A stretch of DNA of 64,000 nt from Tragulus kanchil (Eukaryota; Chordata; Mammalia; Artiodactyla; Tragulidae): assembly GCA_022376925.1 (NCBI GenBank), contig JAIOJX010000031.1:142990854-143054853 (forward strand). Reading direction: 5' to 3'. The notes beneath the pieces are model-generated. The model was not told the DNA's origin and made no database searches. It was given only the letters and a program-made list of their open reading frames with translations. This document shows positions 41,919 to 53,288 of the stretch, one piece after another. The first letter of the stretch is position 1. Every line of letters begins with the position of its first letter. The position numbers and the translations under genes are program-made.

Positions 41919-41993
41919 AGCAGAGAGCAAAAGCCTCCTATCTTTCCCAGCAGTTTAAAACCATTGAAGAGATAATGCTAGACCTTCAGACAG
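41919..41993 (+). other. Candidate 75-bp exon
   Basis: A pyrimidine-containing acceptor ending GTTTTGCAG (41911-41918) and a strong donor CAG|GTGAGA at 41991-41999 bracket 75 bases. The open frame has 2 bases completing a codon, 24 codons, then 1 base, so the exon would be phase-symmetric. The residues read QRAKASYLSQQFKTI then EEIMLDLQT, a charged helix-like segment typical of coiled-coil proteins and unlike the surrounding repeats. No family was recognised and no partner exon can be proven. Confidence 0.3.
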
Positions 41994-41999
41994 GTGAGA

Positions 42000-42474
42000 G
42001 ATCCTATATACAAAGTGGAGACCTTTTCCGTGCTCCCAAATGGCCTTTCAAAGAGATTGCAAGACTTCCAAATGATGGCTTATGGTGTTTCTAGAGAGCT
42101 TATGAGTTCAATAGCAACATGCCTCTGACCCTCAAGGATGCTTATGCATCATCGGACAATAAAGATATCAGCAATGACCATGAAGGCCTGGGACTCAGGG
42201 GCCTTTATTGCACTGTCCAGGTGCCACCAGAGTTCCCTGGGTTTGGCATGACCAGGAGGACTAGGCAGTCCTGAGGCAGAGCTGGAATCCCTCACTTACC
42301 CAGATGGAGGGAAACTAAGACCATTTAAAAGAATGTGACACTTGTTGCCTATCTAAGTTTTAGACACAAACATAATGCTCGTATCTGCTATATTCTCACC
42401 TTGCTGTGCAAAAACTGCACTCATCAAGAGCTTTCAAATTTACGCACACACCATTCTTTTCATTAATGTCTTTT
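42000..42474. other. No feature recognised
   Basis: Unique sequence following the candidate exon; no repeat was recognised. Confidence 0.3.
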
Positions 42475-42560
42475 TCCTCCTCTCCTTCTAAGCTCTGTGA
42501 GGAAAGAAACTACGTCTGTGTTTGTTCACTATTCAACTTCAGGGTCTAGCACAAAAATTC
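42475..42560 (+). mobile_element. L2 3' end fragment
   Basis: CTAAGCTCTGTGAGGAAAG, AAACTACGTCTGTGTTTGTTC and CAGGGTCTAGCACA follow the L2 3' terminal consensus. Confidence 0.5.
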
Positions 42561-42777
42561 ATCCACAGTGGATGCTGATACACTCCTTTGTAGATTTAAC
42601 GGCATACAGTAAAATGCACCAATCTACGAGCACATTTCAATGAATTTTGATGAATGTATCTGCTTATTTAAGTAGTAACACTTCAATCAAAGTATAAAGC
42701 ATTACCATCACTCAAGAAAGGTCTCTCGTCTCTTGACAGTTGTATCCCTCTCTCTACCAGCGTGTGGTGGTGTGGTG

Positions 42778-42973
42778 TGTGCACACTCAGTCACATTTGA
42801 CACACTGGCACCCCATGGACTGTAGCCGGCCAGGCACCAGTGAGATTCCCCAAGAACACTGGAATGGACTGCCATTTCCTCCTCCAGGGGATCTTCCCAA
42901 TTCAGGGATCGAACCTCTGCATCTCCTGCACAGGCAGGTGGATTCTTTACCACAGGCCACCTGGGAAGCCCTT
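42778..42973 (-). mobile_element. Bov-tA SINE, antisense
   Basis: The plus strand reads GTGTGCACACTCAGTCAC, CACCCCATGGACTGTAGCC, CTGCCATTTCCTCCTCCAGG, AGGGATCGAACCTCTGC and ACCTGGGAAGCCC. It is inserted in the antisense L1. Open frames on both strands derive from it. Confidence 0.9.
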
Positions 42974-43521
42974 TCTAACAGAGATGACCACTACTCCGAT
43001 TTCTATGCTCACAGATGAGTTCTGCCAGTCATTTCACTTCATGTAAATGGAAACATGCTGTATGAACTATCTCGCATCTTGATTGACTGACTCATCAAAA
43101 TGTTTCTAGCTTTTACCCATGTGTTGTATGAATGTGTAAATTTGTTCTTTTTTGGGTACACACTGTTCCACTGTGTGGAGTTACCACCATGTGCTTGTCC
43201 ATCAATAAGAAAACATAAACATGTTGTCTGGGACATTTCACTATTATGAATAAAGCTGAAATGAACATTCTTGCACATGTCATTCTGTAGACATACACTT
43301 CCACTTCTCTTGGGTAAACAGGTAGAAGGTGAACGGCTGGATCATACAGTGGGTGTGTGTCTACATACAGAGCTGGCAGTGTTCCACGGAAGTTGTGTGG
43401 TTTTATAACGCCTCCACCAACACACGAGCAGTCCAGCTGCTCCGCATCTGTTTTCAGCATTAGATACTGTTCGTCTTTTTAAATTTAATGGGTTTTAGTA
43501 AACATATACTAGTGTATTTCT

Positions 43522-43661
43522 GTGTTTTGTTTTGTTCATTTGCTTGTTTGGCTACACAGCTCAGCTTGCAGGATCTTACGTTTCCAGACCAGAAACCAAA
43601 CCCATCCACTGGGCAGTGAAAACACCAAGGCCTAACCACTAGACTGCCAGAGAATTCTCAT
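43522..43661 (-). mobile_element. CHR SINE, antisense, diverged
   Basis: GGCTACACAGCTCAGCTTGCAGG, TTACGTTTCCAGACCAG, AACCAAACCCATCCACTGGG, CAGTGAAAACACC and CTAACCACTAGACTGCCAG read as a reversed CHR head. It repeats at 44671-44810. Confidence 0.7.
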
Positions 43662-44670
43662 AGAGTTGACGTTTTAATATGCCATTCCCAACAGAATTAT
43701 AGCTCAATTTTTAATGAGTATTTAGAGTTATTCAGGTCACCCATCTATTTTATAATTTGATAAGTTGCATTTTTTGAGTGTTGTCAAATTCGGTGGCATA
43801 ATTTGTTTTGATATCCTGTTTAATAGTTAATGATGATTTTTGTGTTTCTCTCTTCTTTCTTGAGTAGTCTTGTTAGTAGTTTATCAGTTTTGTTAATATT
43901 TGTTCAATAAGCAACTATTGGACTTGGTATATTAATCTACTGCTTTCCATTTTCATTATTTCATTTTACTTACTTTGACTTTAGTAGCTATTTTTCCTAG
44001 CTTAAAGTAGAAGCTTATATACTTTTAGATCCTTCTTTTTTAATATAAGCTTTCAAAATACGATCTTCTGTCTTCATACCATTTTAGACATACCCTACAA
44101 ATTTTGAAAGTTGTGTTTTTACTGTCGAATTCTTTGAATCATGGATTATTAAGTGGTGTGTTTTTAAATTCTGCCAGTCATTTCACTTCATGTAAATGGA
44201 AACATGCTGTATGAACTATCTCGCATCTTGATTGACTGACTCATCAAAATGTTTCTAGCTTTTACCCATGTGTTGTATGAATGTGTAAATTTGTTCTTTT
44301 TTGGGTACACACTGTTCCACTGTGTGGAGTTACCACCATGTGCTTGTCCATCAATAAGAAAACATAAACATGTTGTCTGGGACATTTCACTATTATGAAT
44401 AAAGCTGAAATGAACATTCTTGCACATGTCATTCTGTAGACATACACTTCCACTTCTCTTGGGTAAACAGGTAGAAGGTGAACGGCTGGATCATACAGTG
44501 GGTGTGTGTCTACATACAGAGCTGGCAGTGTTCCACGGAAGTTGTGTGGTTTTATAACGCCTCCACCAACACACGAGCAGTCCAGCTGCTCCGCATCTGT
44601 TTTCAGCATTAGATACTGTTCGTCTTTTTAAATTTAATGGGTTTTAGTAAACATATACTAGTGTATTTCT

Positions 44671-44810
44671 GTGTTTTGTTTTGTTCATTTGCTTGTTTGG
44701 CTACACAGCTCAGCTTGCAGGATCTTACGTTTCCAGACCAGAAACCAAACCCATCCACTGGGCAGTGAAAACACCAAGGCCTAACCACTAGACTGCCAGA
44801 GAATTCTCAT
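44671..44810 (-). mobile_element. CHR SINE, duplicate copy
   Basis: Second copy of 43522-43661 from the 1149-bp duplication. Confidence 0.7.
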
Positions 44811-45514
44811 AGAGTTGACGTTTTAATATGCCATTCCCAACAGAATTATAGCTCAATTTTTAATGAGTATTTAGAGTTATTCAGGTCACCCATCTATTTT
44901 ATAATTTGATAAGTTGCATTTTTTGAGTGTTGTCAAATTCGGTGGCATAATTTGTTTTGATATCCTGTTTAATAGTTAATGATGATTTTTGTGTTTTCTC
45001 TCTTCTTTCTTGAGTAGTCTTGTTAGTAGTTTATCAGTTTTGTTAATATTTGTTCAATAAGCAACTATTGGACTTGGTATATTAATCTACTGCTTTCCAT
45101 TTTCATTATTTCATTTTACTTACTTTGACTTTAGTAGCTATTTTTCCTAGCTTAAAGTAGAAGCTTATATACTTTTAGATCCTTCTTTTTTAATATAAGC
45201 TTTCAAAATACGATCTTCTGTCTTCATACCATTTTAGACATACCCTACAAATTTTGAAAGTTGTGTTTTTACTGTCGAATTCTTTGAATCATGGATTATT
45301 AAGTGGTGTGTTTTTTGTCTCTAAATATTTCAGGAACCTGTAGACACATTTTTATTATTGACTTCTAATTTAATACGGTCACTACCAGAGGTCACATTTT
45401 TGTATTATTTCAACTTTTGAAATTTTGGAGGACTTGTTTTATGGCCCAGAACCTATCTAGCTTGCTTAGTCTTTTCTGTATCCTTGATAAGAACATGTGT
45501 TACACACTTGTTGA

Positions 45515-45746
45515 TTACATCGCTTCAGTCATGTCCAACTCTTTGCAGTCCCATGGACTGTAGCCCGCCAGCCTCCTCTGTCCATGGGATTCTCCACACA
45601 AGAATCCTGGAGAGGGTTGCCTTTTCCTCCTCCAGGGGATCTTTTAACAGGAACCGAAGCCACCATATCACTTAACTCTCTAACATTGGAAGGTGGGGTT
45701 TTCTGTTTTTGTTTTTGTTTACCACTAGCACCACCTGGGAAGCCCC
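45515..45746 (-). mobile_element. Bov-tA SINE, antisense
   Basis: TCGCTTCAGTCATGTCCAAC, CTTTGCAGTCCCATGGACTG, CATGGGATTCTCCACACAAG, CTCCTCCAGGGGATC and CACCTGGGAAGCCCC. The segment 45660-45720 has lost the normal B-box region and gained a TTTTTG run. The end (from 45667) is repeated at 46788-46864. Confidence 0.85.
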
Positions 45747-47908
45747 ATAAAAATTTTGTAAATATCTGCTAAGTCAGGCTGGTTGACAGTATTGTTCAAA
45801 TCATCTATACTTTCTGATTTCTGTGTCTCTTTTTCTATCAGTTACTGAGAAAAGAATGCTAAGTCTCCTGCTCTGATTGTCAACTGATCTATTTCTCCAT
45901 TTAGTTCTGTCAGTGTTTACTGCATGTAGTGTGATGCACTATTTGACACACATACATTTAGGATTATCATGTTTTCTTGATGAATTGACTCTATTCTTAG
46001 GAAATATCTCTCTCTTGTGTCTGGTAATATTTCCTGTTTTGAAGTCATTTTTGTCTGATTGAGAAGGATACCAGTTTTCTTATGAGTAGTGTTTGCATGG
46101 TATATCTTTTCCTCTTCTGACTTTTAGTCTATCTGCAATTTTATATTTTTAGACGTGTCAGTTGTAGACAGCACTCAGCTGTTTATCCATCTTGACAATC
46201 TTGGCTTTGTAACTAGAGTATTTGTTTCCATTTAAATGCAAACAGTTATTGATAAAGACAGGGTTTTAATATACTATTTGGGGGCCTTTTCCCCCATTTT
46301 TATTCTTCTAGTCTCTGATCCTTGATTCTCCTTTCCTGCCTTCTTTCATATACGCTGAGTACTTATTTACAATTTCATTTTTTCTTCTCTATGTATTTGT
46401 AATCTGTATGTGTGTTTTCTATGGCTGCTCATGAGAATCACAATACATGTTTATTAGATGAGTAAATGAGTGGGGCACTGTGTTCCCACCACTTCTAATC
46501 CCTCATCAAGGCTGGGAGGTGAACACCATGTGCCCTAGTGCAGCCAAAATTGATAACATGCCAGTGGAGGAGGGATATTTTAATTTCAGGTTCACATTTT
46601 GACATTAAAGAGCTCTAGTCTCAACTCTAACACAATTGTTTCTGGTCAGTTGAAGTTTTACTCTTTCCCCAACTTAATGATCTTTCCATCTATTAAATAC
46701 ACATTCCTTCCTCTGGCTATATATCCAAATTACCTTTGAAGATTTTAAAAAACTATGGATGCCTAGATCTTGTCCAAGAGCCACTGAATCACTTAACTCT
46801 CTAACATTGGAAGGTGGGGTTTTCTGTTTTGTTTTGTTTACCACTAGCACCACCTGGGAAGCCCCATAAAAATTTTGTAAATATCTGCTAAGTCAGGCTG
46901 GTTGACAGTATTGTTCAAATCATCTATACTTTCTGATTTCTGTGTCTCTTTTTCTATCAGTTACTGAGAAAAGAATGCTAAGTCTCCTGCTCTGATTGTC
47001 AACTGATCTATTTCTCCATTTAGTTCTGTCAGTGTTTACTGCATGTAGTGTGATGCACTATTTGACACACATACATTTAGGATTATCATGTTTTCTTGAT
47101 GAATTGACTCTATTCTTAGGAAATATCTCTCTTGTGTCTGGTAATATTTCCTGTTTTGAAGTCATTTTTGTCTGATTGAGAAGGATACCAGTTTTCTTAT
47201 GAGTAGTGTTTGCATGGTATATCTTTTCCTCTTCTGACTTTTAGTCTATCTGCAATTTTATATTTTTAGACGTGTCAGTTGTAGACAGCACTCAGCTGTT
47301 TATCCATCTTGACAATCTTGGCTTTGTAACTAGAGTATTTGTTTCCATTTAAATGCAAACAGTTATTGATAAAGACAGGGTTTTAATATACTATTTGGGG
47401 GCCTTTTCCCCCATTTTTATTCTTCTAGTCTCTGATCCTTGATTCTCCTTTCCTGCCTTCTTTCATATACGCTGAGTACTTATTTACAATTTCATTTTTT
47501 CTTCTCTATGTATTTGTAATCTGTATGTGTGTTTTCTATGGCTGCTCATGAGAATCACAATACATGTTTATTAGATGAGTAAATGAGTGGGGCACTGTGT
47601 TCCCACCACTTCTAATCCCTCATCAAGGCTGGGAGGTGAACACCATGTGCCCTAGTGCAGCCAAAATTGATAACATGCCAGTGGAGGAGGGATATTTTAA
47701 TTTCAGGTTCACATTTTGACATTAAAGAGCTCTAGTCTCAACTCTAACACAATTGTTTCTGGTCAGTTGAAGTTTTACTCTTTCCCCAACTTAATGATCT
47801 TTCCATCTATTAAATACACATTCCTTCCTCTGGCTATATATCCAAATTACCTTTGAAGATTTTAAAAAACTATGGATGCCTAGATCTTGTCCAAGAGCCA
47901 CTGAATCA
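45667..47908 (+). repeat. Direct tandem duplication, 1121-bp unit, junction at 46787/46788
   Basis: Left copy 45667-46787, right copy 46788-47908. Differences are TTTTTGTTTTTG/TTTTGTTTTG and loss of one TCTC (ATCTCTCTCTTG/ATCTCTCTTG). The junction cuts a MER5A-like element in the left copy; it continues intact in the right copy. Confidence 0.97.
46450..46720. other. Possible end of L1; otherwise unrecognised
   Basis: After the recognisable antisense L1 the sequence has GAGTAAATGAGTGGGGCAC and CAGCCAAAATTGATAAC, which I cannot place. It repeats at 47571-47840. Confidence 0.3.
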
Positions 47909-47965
47909 AGATCTTCAGAAAGCTTCAACACAGAGATAAAGTGGAGAACCACTGCATTACTGAAT
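47835..47965 (+). mobile_element. MER5A-type element
   Basis: CAAATTACCTTTGAAGATTTTAA, ACTATGGATGCCTAG, CAAGAGCCACTGAATCAAG, ATCTTCAGAAAGC and GTGGAGAACCACTGC follow a MER5A/MER5B layout. The GAGAACCACTG end is the diagnostic terminal repeat. A 5' portion also occurs at 46715-46787. Confidence 0.65.
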
Positions 47966-48272
47966 GTCCATTAAATTCTGGGTCCTGGCTATAAACACTA
48001 AGTCGTTAATGCCTCCTACCTACATGCACAAAGCAGGTTCCATAACAGCAGTGTATACAAGTTCCTTTCTCCCTTCTAATTATGTACAAGGCCAAAAGGG
48101 ACTGGAGGTGGGGGTGAAGAAACTAAAGAAGCTCATTAGGTTTCTAATAGGTTTTTTTTTCCTTTTTCTTTTCTGGAGATTGGTCCCCTTGAGGCACAGT
48201 GTAACTCAAAATAATCCCATGGGAGAAGGGAGGCGTGTTGGAACTACATTGGCAGAATCTAATGTAGCAAAA
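47966..48272. other. No feature recognised
   Basis: Unique sequence with a T-run near 48152; a 134-codon frame (47964-48368) runs from here into L1 and has no domain. Confidence 0.3.
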
Positions 48273-48317
48273 GAAAATTTCGAAAAAGAAAGAAAAGCAA
48301 ATAGCCTTAGCAATAAT

Positions 48318-49045
48318 GTATTAGATATTACTCAGCCACAAGAAGGAATGCATCCAAATCAGTGCTAATGAGGTCAATGAACCTAGAGCATATTATACAG
48401 AGTGAAGTAAGTCAGAAAGAGAAAAACAAATATTGTGTATTAATACAAATACATGGACTCTAAAGAGATGGTACTGATGAACCTACTCACAGGGCAGCAA
48501 TGGAGATGCAGACATAGAGAACAGAAGGGTGGACACAGCAGAGGAAGGAAAGGGTGGAACAAATGGAGAGAGTAGCATTGAAACATACACATTACCACAT
48601 GCAACATTAAAGAGCCAGTGGGAGTTAGTTGTATAATGCAGGGAACTCAAATCTGGTCATCTGTTACAACCTAGAGGGGTGGGATGGGGTAGGAGGTGGG
48701 AGGGAGGTTCAAGAGGAAGGAGACACGTGTATGTGAGTGCTCAGTCTCTTCGGTCATGTCCGTTTTTTAAGACCCTATCAACTGCAGCCCCTCAAGTTCC
48801 TCTGTCCATGGGATTCTCCAGGTAAGAAGACAGGAGGCGGCTGCCTTGCCTGTAGTGGATCTTCCTGACCCAGGGTCGAACCTGTGTCTCCTGCATCTCT
48901 TCCACTGCAGGTGGCTTCCTTACCACTGAGCCACTAGGGAAGCCCAGACATATGTGTACATATGGCTGATTCATGCTGCTGGATGGCAGATCAGCACAAT
49001 ACTGTAAAGCAATCATCCTCCAATTAAAAATAAATTCATTTAAAA
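48318..49045 (+). mobile_element. Ruminant L1 3' end with Bov-tA insertion
   Basis: ATATTACTCAGCCACAAGAAGG, CTAGAGCATATTATACAGAG, GTGAAGTAAGTCAGAAAGAG, AGAGTAGCATTGAAACATACAC, then a G-rich stretch, ATGGCTGATTCATGCTGCTG and CAATCATCCTCCAATTAAAAATAAA match the end of ORF2 and the 3' UTR of ruminant L1. A Bov-tA at 48729-48945 splits the 3' UTR. It repeats at 49432-50159, and the last 50 bases again at 51252. Confidence 0.85.
48729..48945 (-). mobile_element. Bov-tA SINE inside L1, antisense
   Basis: The plus strand runs from GTATGTGAGTGCTCAGTC through CCATGGGATTCTCCAGG and AGGGTCGAACCTGTGTC to CCACTAGGGAAGCCC. Flanking AGACACGTGTA and AGACATATGTGTA suggest a partly decayed target-site duplication. 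Confidence 0.88.
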
Positions 49046-49431
49046 ATAATGTACTAGAAAAAATTTCTTTATAAAATAGGATTATTACCCTTTCACATTT
49101 CTTCTCTGAGTTCTCCATGTATACAACAGGCTTTATATAGATTGTGCATTCTTACAATTCCCGAATTATTTCTACACCACTGGCCCCATCTTTACTCATA
49201 GATGCTCTCCTTGGTCTATCATGATCAGCTAGTAGAAGTACTGGGTACTCACTGCTCTAAGGAGGGACTTGGGGACATACAAGGCCATGAAGCAAATCTG
49301 CAACCAGAATCACAACCTTCCGTCCAGTGAATTCCTTCATCGTTTCCATACTTTCGGATTTACCATTCACCCTGAAAGCCTGGTTTGAAAATTTCAAAAA
49401 AGAAAGAAAAGCAAATAGCCTTAGCAATAAT

Positions 49432-50159
49432 GTATTAGATATTACTCAGCCACAAGAAGGAATGCATCCAAATCAGTGCTAATGAGGTCAATGAACCTAG
49501 AGCATATTATACAGAGTGAAGTAAGTCAGAAAGAGAAAAACAAATATTGTGTATTAATACAAATACATGGACTCTAAAGAGATGGTACTGATGAACCTAC
49601 TCACAGGGCAGCAATGGAGATGCAGACATAGAGAACAGAAGGGTGGACACAGCAGAGGAAGGAAAGGGTGGAACAAATGGAGAGAGTAGCATTGAAACAT
49701 ACACATTACCACATGCAACATTAAAGAGCCAGTGGGAGTTAGTTGTATAATGCAGGGAACTCAAATCTGGTCATCTGTTACAACCTAGAGGGGTGGGATG
49801 GGGTAGGAGGTGGGAGGGAGGTTCAAGAAGAAGGAGACACGTGTATGTGAGTGCTCAGTCTCTTCGGTCATGTCCGTTTTTTAAGACCCTATCAACTGCA
49901 GCCCCTCAAGTTCCTCTGTCCATGGGATTCTCCAGGTAAGAAGACAGGAGGCGGCTGCCTTGCCTGTAGTGGATCTTCCTGACCCAGGGTCGAACCTGTG
50001 TCTCCTGCATCTCTTCCACTGCAGGTGGCTTCCTTACCACTGAGCCACTAGGGAAGCCCAGACATATGTGTACATATGGCTGATTCATGCTGCTGGATGG
50101 CAGATCAGCACAATACTGTAAAGCAATCATCCTCCAATTAAAAATAAATTCATTTAAAA
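49432..50159 (+). mobile_element. L1 3' end with Bov-tA, duplicate copy
   Basis: Second copy of 48318-49045; the Bov-tA is at 49843-50059. It arises from the 1114-bp duplication. Confidence 0.85.
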
Positions 50160-52395
50160 ATAATGTACTAGAAAAAATTTCTTTATAAAATAGGATTATT
50201 ACCCTTTCACATTTCTTCTCTGAGTTCTCCATGTATACAACAGGCTTTATATAGATTGTGCATTCTTACAATTCCCGAATTATTTCTACACCACTGGCCC
50301 CATCTTTACTCATAGATGCTCTCCTTGGTCTATCATGATCAGCTAGTAGAAGTACTGGGTACTCACTGCTCTAAGGAGGGACTTGGGGACATACAAGGCC
50401 ATGAAGCAAATCTGCAACCAGAATCACAACCTTCCGTCCAGTGAATTCCTTCATCGTTTCCATACTTTCGGATTTACCATTCACCCTGAAAGCCTGGTTT
50501 GATAGTATCTCTCAGAGGCTCCGCGAGGAGAACGGAAACCTATTTTCTGGTGGGAAAATCCAAAACACCTTTCCACCAATTCTTATTGTCCCGGAAGTTG
50601 TATAGCCCAAGAAAAAAGAAACAAAAACTGAAAACTATAGCAAGGCGTGATTCATAGAATGACTATTATAACACTAGAAAAATATACTAGTGCCTTTAGC
50701 GATAGCTCTGACACGTGCTCCTTTCCAGATTACCAGTTATGGGTGCTGTACCATGACAGTCATAACATGTGCTTTTCCTGGTTTTGTTTTTAGTCCATCT
50801 TTGATTAGATAAGAACCATACGATTCTGTTAATTTTGGGGGGGGACTGCCTAAAAAAATCAGGTCATGCTGTCATACATGAAAACCAGCACCAGGTAGAG
50901 GTGCCCAGAAGACAAATTCAAAATGTCCACTAGCACCTCCCTCATCCTCTGGGCCTGAATGCCAGCTGAGGGGGATCTGGAGCGTCACACACTGGTGAGA
51001 GAGCTGATTGCCTAGCACTGGGTGTGCCTTGTAGGCCATTACGCTAGCTTACAGGAAGTCTGGCTGGGAACAGAGAAAGCAAGTGCCTCCCAAATCAGAG
51101 GTTTCAAACTGGAGGCATGCAGGCTAGGGATGCACTAATATAAGGTTTCTGCAGTCCTATATACACCTGTGTATGACTTAGAAGGGCTTCCCTGGTGGTT
51201 CAGTAAATAAATTTAAAAAAAAACTTGCCTGCCAATGCAGGAGATGCAGGCATACTGTAAAGCAATAAAATCCTCCCCAATTAAAAATAAATTCATTTAA
51301 AAATAATGTACTAGAAAAAATTTCTTTATAAAATAGGATTATTACCCTTTCACATTTCTTCTCTGAGTTCTCCATGTATACAACAGGCTTTATATAGATT
51401 GTGCATTCTTACAATTCCCGAATTATTTCTACACCACTGGCCCCATCTTTACTCATAGATGCTCTCCTTGGTCTATCATGATCAGCTAGTAGAAGTACTG
51501 GGTACTCACTGCTCTAAGGAGGGACTTGGGGACATACAAGGCCATGAAGCAAATCTGCAACCAGAATCACAACCTTCCGTCCAGTGAATTCCTTCATCGT
51601 TTCCATACTTTCGGATTTACCATTCACCCTGAAAGCCTGGTTTGATAGTATCTCTCAGAGGCTCCGCGAGGAGAACGGAAACCTATTTTCTGGTGGGAAA
51701 ATCCAAAACACCTTTCCACCAATTCTTATTGTCCCGGAAGTTGTATAGCCCAAGAAAAAAGAAACAAAAACTGAAAACTATAGCAAGGCGTGATTCATAG
51801 AATGACTATTATAACACTAGAAAAATATACTAGTGCCTTTAGCGATAGCTCTGACACGTGCTCCTTTCCAGATTACCAGTTATGGGTGCTGTACCATGAC
51901 AGTCATAACATGTGCTTTTCCTGGTTTTTGTTTTTAGTCCATCTTTGATTAGATAAGAACCATACGATTCTGTTAATTTTGGGGGGGGACTGCCTAAAAA
52001 AATCAGGTCATGCTGTCATACATGAAAACCAGCACCAGGTAGAGGTGCCCAGAAGACAAATTCAAAATGTCCACTAGCACCTCCCTCATCCTCTGGGCCT
52101 GAATGCCAGCTGAGGGGGATCTGGAGCGTCACACACTGGTGAGAGAGCTGATTGCCTAGCACTGGGTGTGCCTTGTAGGCCATTACGCTAGCTTACAGGA
52201 AGTCTGGCTGGGAACAGAGAAAGCAAGTGCCTCCCAAATCAGAGGTTTCAAACTGGAGGCATGCAGGCTAGGGATGCACTAATATAAGGTTTCTGCAGTC
52301 CTATATACACCTGTGTATGACTTAGAAGGGCTTCCCTGGTGGTTCAGTAAATAAATTTAAAAAAAAACTTGCCTGCCAATGCAGGAGATGCAGGC
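50113..52395 (+). repeat. Direct tandem duplication, 1139-bp unit, junction at 51251/51252
   Basis: Left copy 50113-51251, right copy 51252-52395. At the right copy's start AATCATCCTCCAATT becomes AATAAAATCCTCCCCAATT; later TGGTTTTGTTT becomes TGGTTTTTGTTT. The left end lies inside the previous right copy, so the L1 tail occurs three times. The unit contains about 680 unique bases (50502-51180) and the start of a Bov-tA. Confidence 0.97.
50502..51180. other. Unrecognised unique sequence (present twice)
   Basis: No known repeat was seen. It has a G-run (GGGGGGGGA) near 50837 and a pyrimidine tract followed by AG near 50790. No coding frame is supported. It repeats at about 51641-52320. Confidence 0.3.
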
Positions 52396-52545
52396 TCTAT
52401 CCCCATGTTGGGAAGATCCACTGGAGAAGGGAATGGCAACCCACTCCAGTATTCTTGCCTGGAGAATTCCATAGACAGAGGAGCCTGGGGAGCTACAGCC
52501 CATGAGGCCATAGAGTCGGACCCAGCTTTGAAAACCATGAGTTAG
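52328..52545 (+). mobile_element. Bov-tA SINE with A-rich insert
   Basis: GGGCTTCCCTGGTGGTTCAG is followed by AAATAAATTTAAAAAAAAAC in place of GGTAAAGAATC, then TTGCCTGCCAATGCAGG, CTCTATCCCCATGTTGGG, CAACCCACTCCAGTATTC and a decayed tail. The first 68 bases also occur at 51184-51251, where the duplication junction truncates them. Confidence 0.88.
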
Positions 52546-53016
52546 AAAAAGGTACTCCTTCACCTGTGTAGATCTATTCCACCCTAAGCTAAAACACAAC
52601 CTACCCAATTGTACACGATAGCCCTGGAGGCCACACATGCTTTGTCTCCTTTTAAAGTATCAGAATATTTTACCAAAAGAAACCACCGAAAAATCAGAAT
52701 TGTGGCACACGGAATTCATATTCCCCCATGGCAGCTGTCATGAATATAATAAGCAGGTGCCCATTTGAGATGGGCCATGTGCTCTCCAGCTCACTGTGGT
52801 CCACTCCTCACCCTACTGTTCGTCACTGGGCCCACTTCGCTCATTGACCTGCCAGGCACTAAGGACATTAAAGTGTGCAACCACTCAAGGATTTCAGGGT
52901 CTAGGATAACACATACTGTCAGAGTTAAGTTTCCTTCTTGCCTCCCTGAAACAGAAAGAAGAGATTCCATGGGATCCAACACTGCTCTCACACAGAGGTT
53001 AAAATGGTGGGATCTG

Positions 53017-53288
53017 GATGGGCTTCTCTGGTGGTCCAGTGGGTAAAGAGTCCGCCTTGCAGTGCAAGGTGCACCGGTTCAATCCCTGGCCAGGGAAGAC
53101 TCCACGTGCTACAGAGTGGCTGGACCGGTGTGTCCGATTACGAGCTAGTACTCTGGAGCGCATGCACCCAGAGCCGGTGTTCTGCAACGAGAGAGGCCAC
53201 TGTGATGGGGGATCCACTCAGGCCAAAGAATAAAGATGGATGAAGATAAATAAATAACAAACCAATAATAGGGGCCAAAATTTTTTTT
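53017..53288 (+). mobile_element. CHR-like SINE, short-tail type
   Basis: GGGCTTCTCTGGTGGTCCAG, TTGCAGTGCAAGGTGC, B box CGGTTCAATCCCTGG, GTGGCTGGACCGGTGTGTCC, GAGCCGGTGTTCTGC and tail ACCAATAATAGGGGCC. A perfect 15-base target-site duplication AAATGGTGGGATCTG lies at 53002-53016 and 53289-53303. It repeats at 54098-54369. Confidence 0.9.

Larger units (their letters stand above)
43020..45316 (+). repeat. Direct tandem duplication, 1149-bp unit, junction at 44168/44169
   Basis: Left copy 43020-44168, right copy 44169-45316. They are essentially identical; the one change seen is GTGTTTCTCTC/GTGTTTTCTCTC. The unit lies wholly inside the antisense L1 plus a CHR SINE, so the L1 reads backwards and then starts again. 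Confidence 0.98.
42575..46450 (-). mobile_element. Long ancient L1 (L1M-type), antisense, cut by SINEs and duplications
   Basis: The plus strand runs backwards through an L1. The 3' UTR side spans 42575-43510 (AATGAATTTTGATGAATGT, CATGTAAATGGAAACATGC, AATAAAGCTGAAATGAAC, ACGGCTGGATCATACAG). The ORF2 side runs from about 43660 to 46450 (TTTATCAGTTTTGTTAAT, TTTTATGGCCCAGAACC, GGCTGGTTGACAGTATTG, TTTAGGATTATCATG, GTTTGCATGGTATATC, GTAGACAGCACTCAGC). Bov-tA copies at 42778-42973 and 45515-45746 and a CHR at 43522-43661 interrupt it. Frames are broken throughout. Confidence 0.75.
48273..50501 (+). repeat. Direct tandem duplication, 1114-bp unit, junction at 49386/49387
   Basis: Left copy 48273-49386, right copy 49387-50501. 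Differences are TTTCGAAAAAG/TTTCAAAAAAG and AAGAGGAAGG/AAGAAGAAGG. The unit holds an L1 3' end, a Bov-tA and about 300 unique bases. Confidence 0.98.
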
